This document shows, piece by piece, positions 1 through 5,201 of a stretch of DNA of 5,201 nt. Source of the DNA: Candidatus Eiseniibacteriota bacterium. GTDB taxonomy: Bacteria; Eisenbacteria; RBG-16-71-46; JAGVPR01. The translations under genes were made by a program, and so were the position numbers. The notes below the pieces were generated by a model. That model did no database searches. It was given only the letters and a program-made list of their open reading frames with translations, and had not been told where the DNA came from. Numbering within the stretch: position 1 is the stretch's first letter; each line of letters begins with the position of its first letter. The DNA is taken from contig JAGVPR010000200.1 in the NCBI GenBank assembly GCA_020052115.1, forward strand, positions 1-5,201. The letters are read 5' to 3'.

Positions 1-1
1 C

Positions 2-1846
2 GCCCCGGGTTTTCGCGTCGAGCCGGTTCCGGGTCCGCCTGGGCGGGATCCGCTTCGCGCTGCGCTAGCCGAGCTGCGCGCGGAGCTTCTTCGCGGCGCC
101 GACGCCTTCTTCGACGGTCGCGCGAGGGCCACCTTCGGCGCGCTCGTCCTCGGCGAGAGGCGCCGCATCGCCCCCGAGGACACGGCTTCGCTTCGGGACG
201 CGGGGCTCCTGCACATCCTTGCGATCTCCGGGATGCATGTCGTCATCGTGGCGGGGTTCGCGATGACGGCGCTGAGCCTGGTGCGCCTCTCGCCGCGAAC
301 GCGTCAGCTCACCCTCGCGGTGTTCCTCTTGGTGTACGGGTTCCTTGCGGGCTTCGGTCCGCCGGTGGCGCGCGCGACGCTTGCCGCCGAGCTGGTGATC
401 GCCGGGCGTCTTCTCGACCGGCGCGCACCCGCGCTCCGCCACCTGGCGATGACGGCCGTGATTCTTCTCGCATGGCGCCCGTTCGATCTCCTGGATGCGG
501 GCTTCCAGCTCTCGTACGCGGCGACGGCGGGCCTCGTGGTCGCCTCGGCGTGGATGAGGGGCCGTCACGGCCGCTTCGTTCTGTGGATCGGCGGGCCGCT
601 GCTTCTCTCGACGGCCGCGCAGGAGTTCGTTCTCCCGATCCTGTCGCGACAGTTCGGTTGCGTGCCTATCGCGGCGCCGCTCGCAAATCTTGCGGCGTTG
701 CCCGTCGCCGGCGCCATCGTGCCCGCGGGGCTTCTCGTTGTCGCGGCGCAGATGGCGTTTCCGCCTCTGGCGCCGGTGTTCGCCGGTTCGTTCTGGCTCC
801 TGGAGCGCGGGCTCTTCGCCGTGGCGCTCTTGACGGAAAGGACCGCCGGGCCGCCCCTGGCGACGCCGGCCGTTCCCTTCGTGCTGGGCGTGGTGCACGT
901 CGGGGCGCTCGTGGTCATGTTCCGGGCGAAGGGACGGGCACGGATCGCGCCCGGGGCGGCCGTCATCCTGACGACCGGGCTCTTCCTTGCAGGGCTCCCG
1001 AGGTTCGCCGACGATCTCCTGGTTCGGGCGACGATACTGGACGTGAGCCAGGGCGACGCCTGCGTTCTCGAGGTCCCCGGATGGGGCGCGATTCTCGTGG
1101 ACGCCGGTGATGCGGACAGGAGCTTCGACGCCGGCGCCTCGCGCATCGTGCCGTTTCTCAGGCGGAGCGGGATTCGGCGGCTCTCCGCGGTGGTCGTAAC
1201 GCACCCGCACAAGGATCACTACGGAGGGATGCCGGCGGTGCTTCGCGCGACGCGTGTGGATTCGATCTACGTCACGGGGGCGCGCGGGCCCCTTGAGGAG
1301 GCGTACGTCGCGCTCCTGGCGACGGCGGATTCGCTCCGGATCGGGCGCCGGGCGCTGGCTTCCCCCGAGACGCTGCGGCTTGGCTCTCAGGTCCGCGTGC
1401 GTGTTCTTCACCCCCCGACGGATCACCCGGCGGCGAATCCGAACGACATGTCGCTCGTCCTCGCGGTCGAGGCGGGGGAGGGGAGGCTGGTCCTGACGGG
1501 GGATGCGGAAGTGGCGGCGGAGACGTCCATCGTGGCGGCGCACGCCGCGGGAGCCGTTCAGGTGCTCAAGGTGGGCCATCACGGGAGCGATACGTCGTCG
1601 AGCGAGGCATTTCTCGCGGCGCTCAGCCCGGCGCTGGCGATCGTGCCGGTCGGCAAGGCGAACCGGCACGGGCTGCCGTGCGCTCCGATCATCGAGAGGC
1701 TCCTTCGCCATTGCGGGACCGTTCACCGAACGGACGACTCCGGGGCCGCGATCGTGGAGGTGCGCCGCTCGGGGGTGCGGTGGCGAAGCGTCGGCGCCGG
1801 ATCATGGTCGAGGCTGGCTTGTTCCGGCCGCGCGCCTGTGCTATAG
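2..1846 (+). CDS. comEC: ComEC/Rec2-family DNA internalization protein, 5'-truncated by window edge
   Basis: This is an inner-membrane channel protein that, in the known family, carries single-stranded DNA into the cytoplasm during natural transformation. The reading frame is open from base 2, so the gene enters from the left. About 614 residues are visible against roughly 700-850 for full members, so the first membrane segment(s) and most of the OB-like domain are missing. Seen: the competence-domain signature GLLHILAISGMHV at residues 68-80, several hydrophobic helices to about residue 340, and DAGFQLSY at 165-172. A metallo-beta-lactamase-like domain follows: DVSQGD (347-352), D367, THPHKDHYGG (400-409), TGD (499-501) and GHHGS (525-529). 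The usual last motif, N-R-Y-G-H-P-H, reads NRHGLPC (554-560), so the expected His is Leu. The methionine at base 233 lies inside the competence domain and is not the start. Family assignment is firm. Competence itself is not shown, because comEC occurs in many bacteria never seen to transform. Confidence 0.95.
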   Translation, partial: APGFRVEPVPGPPGRDPLRAALAELRAELLRGADAFFDGRARATFGALVLGERRRIAPEDTASLRDAGLLHILAISGMHVVIVAGFAMTALSLVRLSPRTRQLTLAVFLLVYGFLAGFGPPVARATLAAELVIAGRLLDRRAPALRHLAMTAVILLAWRPFDLLDAGFQLSYAATAGLVVASAWMRGRHGRFVLWIGGPLLLSTAAQEFVLPILSRQFGCVPIAAPLANLAALPVAGAIVPAGLLVVAAQMAFPPLAPVFAGSFWLLERGLFAVALLTERTAGPPLATPAVPFVLGVVHVGALVVMFRAKGRARIAPGAAVILTTGLFLAGLPRFADDLLVRATILDVSQGDACVLEVPGWGAILVDAGDADRSFDAGASRIVPFLRRSGIRRLSAVVVTHPHKDHYGGMPAVLRATRVDSIYVTGARGPLEEAYVALLATADSLRIGRRALASPETLRLGSQVRVRVLHPPTDHPAANPNDMSLVLAVEAGEGRLVLTGDAEVAAETSIVAAHAAGAVQVLKVGHHGSDTSSSEAFLAALSPALAIVPVGKANRHGLPCAPIIERLLRHCGTVHRTDDSGAAIVEVRRSGVRWRSVGAGSWSRLACSGRAPVL

Positions 1847-1847
1847 C
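1819..1847 (+). promoter_or_regulatory. Possible sigma70-type promoter with extended -10, reading into purN
   Basis: A TTGTTC hexamer (1819-1824) lies 17 bases upstream of TATAGC (1842-1847). The -10 is preceded by TGC at 1839-1841, matching the extended -10 pattern TG-N-TATAAT with four of six -10 bases. The -35 matches TTGACA at its first three bases. The -10 includes the comEC stop codon TAG. A start point about seven bases downstream would fall at about 1854-1856, on or next to the purN ATG, which implies a leaderless or nearly leaderless transcript. This fits the lack of any Shine-Dalgarno sequence before purN. The AT-rich hexamer stands out in GC-rich surroundings, but this is pattern matching by eye. 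Confidence 0.42.
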
Positions 1848-1855
1848 TGTGCGCG

Positions 1856-2479
1856 ATGACCGCGAACGATCGCCACGGATCGGGCCGGACGGCCGTCGGA
1901 GTTCTCGCTTCCGGCCGCGGATCGAACCTGCTGGCCCTTCTCGAGGCTCAGGACGAGGGACAGCTCGAAGCGGCCCTCCGTGTCGTGATCTCCGATGTCC
2001 CCACGGCGCCGGCGCTGGAGCATGCGAGACGGCACGGGGTCGAGGCTCTTCACCTCCCCCCGGGTCCATTCAAGACGCGACTCGGCGAGGAGGAGGAGCG
2101 CGCGTACGTTCGCGCGTTCCGCGATCGCGGCGTGGAACTCGTCGTGCTGGCCGGCTTCATGCGCGTCGTGCACCGTCCTTTCTTCGAGGCGTACCGGGGC
2201 CGCATCATCAACATCCACCCATCGCTCCTGCCGTCGTTTCCCGGTCTCAAAGCGCAACGCCAGGCACTCGAACACGGCGTCAAGGTGAGCGGCTGCACCG
2301 TACACTTCGTTGAGGAGAAGGTTGACGCCGGCCCCATCATCGCGCAGGTCCCCGTGGCGGTGCTGGAAGGCGATACGGAAGAAACGCTCTCGGCCCGGAT
2401 TCTCGAGGAGGAGCACCGCCTCATCGTCGAGGCGGTCAACCTCGTTGCCGGCCGCCGGGCATGGTCGCGGCCCGCATAG
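1856..2479 (+). CDS. purN: Phosphoribosylglycinamide formyltransferase (GAR transformylase)
   Basis: This cytoplasmic enzyme transfers a formyl group from 10-formyl-tetrahydrofolate to glycinamide ribonucleotide, the third step of de novo purine synthesis. The 207-residue length is normal for the family. Visible motifs are the phosphate-binding loop LASGRGSN (17-24), INIHPSLLPSFPG (118-130) and VDAGPIIAQ (156-164). These supply the family's catalytic triad as N119, H121 and D157, with the same 38-residue Asn-to-Asp spacing as N106/D144 of the E. coli enzyme. The residue matching E. coli His119 is Lys132 (GLK instead of GLH), a departure at a position that is usually His. The ATG follows the comEC stop by nine bases and no Shine-Dalgarno sequence is visible; it is chosen because about ten residues precede the conserved beta strand. 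Downstream purC and purH support the assignment. Confidence 0.97.
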   Translation: MTANDRHGSGRTAVGVLASGRGSNLLALLEAQDEGQLEAALRVVISDVPTAPALEHARRHGVEALHLPPGPFKTRLGEEEERAYVRAFRDRGVELVVLAGFMRVVHRPFFEAYRGRIINIHPSLLPSFPGLKAQRQALEHGVKVSGCTVHFVEEKVDAGPIIAQVPVAVLEGDTEETLSARILEEEHRLIVEAVNLVAGRRAWSRPA

Positions 2480-2512
2480 GCGACTCGTGTCTGAATGTGG
2501 TGCGCGCTTCAC

Positions 2513-2523
2513 GGAGGTGATCC
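2513..2523 (+). promoter_or_regulatory. Exceptionally long Shine-Dalgarno sequence for the DinB-like gene
   Basis: The 11 bases GGAGGTGATCC are a perfect complement of the usual bacterial 16S rRNA 3' end (GGATCACCTCC) and directly abut the ATG at 2524. The GGAGG core sits six bases from the start codon, near the optimum. This fixes the start of the gene and predicts strong initiation, while purN just upstream has no such sequence. The 16S sequence of this organism is assumed, not seen. Confidence 0.85.
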
Positions 2524-3099
2524 ATGGCTGATATCGAAAGAGACGTGCTGGAAGCCCCGCCGGGATTCCGTTCGCGCGAGGCGGCGCTGTTCATGGCGCA
2601 GATGGACGATCTACACGGGCGGCTCGCGAAGCACACGCGCGGACTCACGCCGGAGGAGATCGCGTGGCAGCCCGCTCCCGGGGCGAACACGATCGGGATG
2701 CTCCTCGCTCACCTCGCTCTCGTCGAGGTGTACTGGGTGCAGGTCGGGCCGCTCGGGCTGGACAAGTACGATTTCGAGAGCGTGCTCGGAATCGGAAGCG
2801 ACGACGACGGCATGCCGCTGCCTGAAGGCGGGCGGCCGCCGGCGGCGCTCAGGGCGAAGGACCTTGCGTTCTTCGACGGCCTGATCGTGAAGGCGCGGGC
2901 GTACGTGCGCCGAACGCTCGAGGGACTCACGGACGGCGACCACGACCGGATCATCTCGCGGCGACGCGGCGCCCGGTCGCAAGAGTTCAACGTGCGGTGG
3001 ATCCTCTATCACATCCTGGAGCACACGGCAGGTCACTACGGCCAGGTCAACCAGCTCCGGCATCTCTACCGGCTCTTGTCGGCGGATGAGAAAACGTGA
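2524..3099 (+). CDS. DinB/DUF664-like four-helix-bundle putative metal-dependent protein
   Basis: This 191-residue soluble protein has the layout of the DinB/YfiT superfamily, whose characterised members are metal-binding four-helix bundles, some of them thiol-dependent (bacillithiol or mycothiol) transferases. The helix-2 motif is TIGMLLAHLALVEVYW (56-71), giving H63. The C-terminal helix motif is HILEHTAGHYGQ (163-174), giving H167 and H171. Together these form the usual three-His metal site. GLTPEEIAWQPAPGANT (40-56) resembles the DUF664 branch. There is no signal peptide or membrane segment. The start is set by a perfect extended Shine-Dalgarno sequence. It lies 44 bases after purN and its TGA overlaps the purC GTG by four bases (GTGA), so it is probably translated with purC. 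Substrate and thiol cofactor cannot be read from the sequence, and a purine role is only guilt by association. It is unrelated to DNA polymerase IV, which shares the name DinB in E. coli. Confidence 0.85.
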   Translation: MADIERDVLEAPPGFRSREAALFMAQMDDLHGRLAKHTRGLTPEEIAWQPAPGANTIGMLLAHLALVEVYWVQVGPLGLDKYDFESVLGIGSDDDGMPLPEGGRPPAALRAKDLAFFDGLIVKARAYVRRTLEGLTDGDHDRIISRRRGARSQEFNVRWILYHILEHTAGHYGQVNQLRHLYRLLSADEKT

Positions 3100-4013
3100 A
3101 GCCGGCCATCGTGCGGATCGAGATGGACGGGTTGAAGCCGCTCCACACGGGCAAGGTCCGTGAGATGTACGACGCCGGAGACGGCCGGCTCCTCATGGTC
3201 ACGACCGACCGCATCTCGGCATACGACCATGTGCTCGCGAGCGGCATCCCCGGCAAAGGCGAGATACTGACGCGGATGAGCGCCTTCTGGTTCCGGGGGC
3301 TCGAGGGGCGGGTGCCGACGCACTTTCTCACGGATGATCCCGACGATTTCCCTGAGCGGTTCGCCCCGTACCGCGGGCTGCTCGCGGGTCGCTCGATGCT
3401 GGTCCGCTCGGGCCGCCGCGTGGATTTCGAGTGCGTGGTGCGCGGCTTCCTCGCGGGAAGCGCATGGGCGGAGTACCGCGCGAGCGGAGTGGCCGCGGGC
3501 GTTCGGCTGCCGCCCGGGCTGCGGAAGTTCGCGCGCCTGCCCGAGCCGATCTTCACTCCGGCGACCAAGGAGGAAGCCGGCCACGATCGGAACATCACCT
3601 TTGAGGAATTCGAGGCGTCGGCCGGGGCTGTGCTGGCGTCGAAACTGCGTGATATGAGTCTCGGAATCTACCGCGCCGCCAGTGCTTACGCCATCGGGAG
3701 AGGCGTCGTGATCGCAGACACGAAGTTCGAGTTCGGCGTCGTGGACGGAGAGGTGCGGCTCATTGACGAGGCGCTCTCGCCGGACTCCTCGCGCTTCTGG
3801 AGGCGCGAGGAGTGGGAGGGCGGCGCCGAGATTGATCCGCTCGACAAGCAGTACGTCCGGGAGCATCTGAACCAGACCGGATGGGATCACAGCTCGCCCG
3901 CGCCGCCGTTGCCGCCCGAGATCATCGAGGGTGCGGTAGCGCGCTACTCGGAAGCGTTCCGGCGGATCGTCGGCGACGACGCGGCGCCGAAGTGGGAGGC
4001 GGGCCGACTGTGA
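3096..4013 (+). CDS. purC: Phosphoribosylaminoimidazole-succinocarboxamide synthase (SAICAR synthetase)
   Basis: This enzyme joins CAIR and L-aspartate with ATP to form SAICAR, a late step in de novo purine synthesis. The 305 residues match the long form (yeast Ade1-like, about 300) rather than the ~237-residue E. coli form. Motifs in order: HTGKVREMY (17-25), TTDRISAYDHVL (36-47), ECVVRGFLAGSAW (112-124), FTPATKEEAGHDRNIT (153-168), IADTKFEFG (206-214) and LIDEALSPDSSRFW (222-235). The chosen start is GTG at 3096, which overlaps the previous gene's TGA as GTGA and implies translational coupling. Only a weak GGATGAG lies upstream. An in-frame ATG at 3123 (MDGLKPLHTGK) is a possible alternative and would still leave the fold intact. 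purH follows 84 bases downstream. Family assignment is firm; the start is less so. Confidence 0.97.
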   Translation: MKPAIVRIEMDGLKPLHTGKVREMYDAGDGRLLMVTTDRISAYDHVLASGIPGKGEILTRMSAFWFRGLEGRVPTHFLTDDPDDFPERFAPYRGLLAGRSMLVRSGRRVDFECVVRGFLAGSAWAEYRASGVAAGVRLPPGLRKFARLPEPIFTPATKEEAGHDRNITFEEFEASAGAVLASKLRDMSLGIYRAASAYAIGRGVVIADTKFEFGVVDGEVRLIDEALSPDSSRFWRREEWEGGAEIDPLDKQYVREHLNQTGWDHSSPAPPLPPEIIEGAVARYSEAFRRIVGDDAAPKWEAGRL

Positions 4014-4063
4014 GCGCCGAGGGTCTTTCCGTGGGGGGCGTGGAGCTGGGGAGGCGGTCATGA
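4010..4063 (+). CDS. Possible 17-codon micro-ORF linking purC to the first purH-like start
   Basis: A GTG overlapping the purC stop (GTGA, 4010-4013) opens MSAEGLSVGGVELGRRS and closes at TGA 4061-4063, which itself overlaps the ATG at 4060 (ATGA). A GGAGG at 3995-3999 lies ten bases upstream. It resembles no known peptide. The double overlap could let a ribosome leaving purC re-initiate stepwise toward purH. With only 17 codons in GC-rich DNA it could easily be chance. Confidence 0.2.
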   Translation: MSAEGLSVGGVELGRRS

Positions 4064-4101
4064 TTCGCGTGAAGTGCGCGGTGGTCGGGAGGCGGTCATG
4101 A
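4060..4101 (+). CDS. Possible 13-codon leader peptide overlapping the purH start (truncated copy of PurH N-terminus)
   Basis: The first copy of the duplicated start region has GGAGG at 4050-4054, five bases before ATG 4060, the same signal and spacing as purH. It encodes MIRVKCAVVGRRS and stops at TGA 4099-4101, overlapping the purH ATG as ATGA. Its first residues mirror the PurH N-terminus (MIRVKRALLS). The 38-base period (3n+2) shifts the frame so that this stop necessarily coincides with the next start. It could act as a decoy start, a coupling leader or a neutral relic. The initiation signal is good; whether the peptide is made is unknown. Confidence 0.4.
   Translation: MIRVKCAVVGRRS
4088..4092 (+). 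promoter_or_regulatory. Ribosome-binding site of purH (second of two copies)
   Basis: GGAGG lies five bases before the ATG at 4098. An identical site at 4050-4054 precedes the upstream copy. The downstream site is taken as the real one because only the 4098 frame continues into the conserved PurH sequence. Confidence 0.85.
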
Positions 4102-5201
4102 TTCGCGTGAAGCGCGCCCTTCTCTCGGTCTCGGACAAGCGGGGGGCCGTGGAATTCGCGAGCGGGCTCGCGCGGATGGGCGTCGAGATCCTCTCGACGG
4201 GCGGCACCGCGAGAGCGCTGGCGGCGGCCGGCGTTTCGGCGACGGAGATCTCGTCGGTCACGGGCGTGCCGGAGATGCTGGACGGGCGCGTGAAGACGCT
4301 GCATCCGGCCGTCCACGCCGGGATCCTCTTCCGCCGCGGCCGCGCCGAGGACGAGAGCGCGATGGCGGCGCAGGGCTTTTCGCCGATAGACCTCGTGGCC
4401 GTGAACCTCTATCCGTTCGAGTCTGCGGCGGCACGCGCGGGAGCTGCGCGGGCGGGGGTGATCGAGGAGATTGACATCGGCGGGCCGGCGCTCCTTCGCT
4501 CGGCGGCGAAGAACCACGAGCACGTCGTCGTGATCTGCGATCCGGACGACTACGCTCCCGTGCTGGCGGAGATTGGAACGCAGGGCGGCGTCTCGAACGA
4601 CCGCGCGGCGGCGCTGGCGGCGAAGGTGTTCCGGCGGACCGCGGCCTATGACGGTGCGATCGCGTCGTGGATGGGGCGCGAAGGCGAGGGCGGGCTTCCC
4701 GAATCACTCGTCTTTTCACAGCGGCGCGTGCGCTCTTTGCGCTACGGCGAAAACCCGCATCAGCCGGCGGGGTACTACCGCGAAGCCGGGCGCGGCGAGC
4801 CGTGGCGGCAACTCGGAGGGAAGGAGCTTTCGTACAACAATCTCCTCGATCTCGAGGCGGGGCGCGCGCTTCTCGCGGAGTTCGACGAGACCGCGGCGAT
4901 CGTCGTGAAGCACAATAACCCCTGCGGCGCGGCGCTGGCGGCGTCGCTCCCCGAAGCGGTGCGCCGGGCGCTCGCCGGCGATCCGCTCTCCGCGTTCGGC
5001 GGCATCGTGCTCGTGAACCGCCCGCTGGACGCGGAATCGTCGCGGCTTCTGGCGGAGATCTTCCTCGAGGTCGTGGCGGCGCCGTCGTTCGATGAAGAGG
5101 CGCTCGAGGCGCTCGCGAAGAAGAAGAATCTGGTGCGGCTCGTGCTCGAACCGTACGAGGCGCCGCGCGTGGCGCTGCGATCGGCGCTGGGCGGCCTGCT
5201 C
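4098..5201 (+). CDS. purH: Bifunctional AICAR formyltransferase/IMP cyclohydrolase, 3'-truncated by window edge
   Basis: PurH carries out the last two steps to IMP: formylation of AICAR with 10-formyl-tetrahydrofolate, then ring closure. The frame is open to the last base with 368 codons visible; the family is usually about 510-530 residues, so roughly 150 are missing. The N-terminal cyclohydrolase (MGS-like) domain shows LSVSDK (9-14), STGGTA (33-38), LDGRVKTLHPAVHAGIL (61-77), NLYPF (103-107) and IDIGGPALLRSAAKN (125-139). The transformylase part begins with LRYGENPHQ (214-222) and LSYNNLLDLEA (244-254). It contains the catalytic Lys-His pair in VKHNNPCG (270-277), K271 and H272, then GDPLSAFGGIV (294-304). 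The ATG is preceded by GGAGG and also by a duplicated copy of the start region that ends in an ATGA overlap. purC, in the same frame, ends 84 bases upstream. Assignment is firm. Confidence 0.97.
   Translation, partial: MIRVKRALLSVSDKRGAVEFASGLARMGVEILSTGGTARALAAAGVSATEISSVTGVPEMLDGRVKTLHPAVHAGILFRRGRAEDESAMAAQGFSPIDLVAVNLYPFESAAARAGAARAGVIEEIDIGGPALLRSAAKNHEHVVVICDPDDYAPVLAEIGTQGGVSNDRAAALAAKVFRRTAAYDGAIASWMGREGEGGLPESLVFSQRRVRSLRYGENPHQPAGYYREAGRGEPWRQLGGKELSYNNLLDLEAGRALLAEFDETAAIVVKHNNPCGAALAASLPEAVRRALAGDPLSAFGGIVLVNRPLDAESSRLLAEIFLEVVAAPSFDEEALEALAKKKNLVRLVLEPYEAPRVALRSALGGLL

Larger units (their letters stand above)
4049..4124 (+). repeat. Two-copy 38-bp tandem duplication of the purH ribosome-binding site and first codons
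   Basis: Unit 1 is 4049-4086 and unit 2 is 4087-4124, with no gap between them. The first 26 bases of each unit are identical (4049-4074 and 4087-4112). They contain GGGAGGCGGTC, ATG and the codons for MIRVK. The remaining 12 positions match at 7, so I count 33 of 38 overall, with every difference on the coding side. A shorter match, GGGAGGCGG at 3994-4002 near the end of purC, may be chance. The divergence argues for a real, older duplication rather than a sequencing or assembly stutter. Confidence 0.93.

Noticed and set aside
233..235. ATG at 233 as the start of comEC
   Set aside because: The frame is open back to base 2 and the residues before this Met contain conserved ComEC sequence (LLHILAIS), so it is an internal methionine.
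65..1726. Very long antisense open frame (553 codons) opposite comEC
   Set aside because: Its product is a low-complexity Arg/Glu/His-rich string with no motif. It lies opposite a gene with clear ComEC motifs, as expected for a shadow frame in GC-rich DNA.
2480..2523. Separate promoter or terminator in the 44-base purN/dinB-like gap
   Set aside because: I see no convincing -10/-35 pair, no stable hairpin and no T-run. Only the Shine-Dalgarno sequence is supported.
4014..4059. Riboswitch or PurR-type operator before purH
   Set aside because: The spacer is short and G-rich, without the conserved cores of purine riboswitches or a recognisable palindromic operator.
4011..4097. purC and purH in the same frame, separated by one TGA and 28 sense codons, suggesting a read-through PurC-PurH fusion or recoded stop
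   Set aside because: The spacer translation has no conserved character, purH has its own good ribosome-binding site, and PurC ends at a normal length. An open 28-codon stretch is unremarkable at this GC content. I see no recoding hairpin.
4060..4124. Sequencing indel making the duplicated purH start one in-frame extended N-terminus
   Set aside because: A single inserted base would fuse the two copies, but the ATG at 4098 already gives a normal PurH N-terminus with a good Shine-Dalgarno sequence. The copies differ at five positions, so no error is needed to explain the layout.
3066..4523. Long antisense open frame (485 codons) opposite purC and purH
   Set aside because: It spans two strongly recognisable genes and their spacer, its product is Arg-rich with no family resemblance, and it has no initiation signal I can support.

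Overview
This is a compact, GC-rich bacterial segment with five genes, all on the + strand, packed end to end. It reads as an ordinary chromosomal housekeeping region. I see no rRNA, tRNA, CRISPR array, insertion sequence, attachment site, origin or phage-like gene. High GC, strong third-position G/C preference and an exact anti-Shine-Dalgarno match before one gene suggest a high-GC, probably Gram-negative bacterium. Myxobacteria/Deltaproteobacteria-like lineages or uncultured high-GC phyla are possible, but phylum assignment from this alone is a guess.

Layout. (1) 2-1846: the C-terminal ~614 residues of a ComEC/Rec2-type DNA-uptake channel, with the N-terminus off the left edge. (2) 1856-2479: purN, glycinamide ribonucleotide formyltransferase. 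(3) 2524-3099: a DinB/DUF664-type four-helix metal-binding protein. (4) 3096-4013: purC, SAICAR synthetase, in the ~300-residue long form. (5) 4098-5201: purH, bifunctional AICAR formyltransferase/IMP cyclohydrolase, cut off by the right edge after 368 codons. Gaps are 9, 44, -4 and 84 bases. No gene-free stretch exceeds 84 bases and I found no convincing intrinsic terminator.

How the genes fit. PurN adds the first formyl group of de novo purine synthesis, PurC makes SAICAR, and PurH performs the last two steps to IMP. PurN and PurH both use 10-formyl-tetrahydrofolate. The DinB-like gene sits inside this pur cluster and overlaps purC by a GTGA stop/start, so it is probably co-expressed, but its link to purines is unknown. 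A plausible sigma70-type promoter overlaps the comEC stop codon and would start transcription almost on the purN ATG, which has no Shine-Dalgarno sequence.

The most unusual structure is between purC and purH. The ribosome-binding site and first codons of purH are tandemly duplicated with a 38-base period. Because 38 is not a multiple of 3, the upstream start opens a 13-codon micro-ORF whose TGA overlaps the true purH ATG (ATGA). A second possible micro-ORF runs from a GTGA overlap at the purC stop to an ATGA overlap with the first copy. The result is a chain of four-base stop/start overlaps leading into purH. I do not see a wholly new biological system here; this translation-initiation arrangement is the best candidate for a second look.
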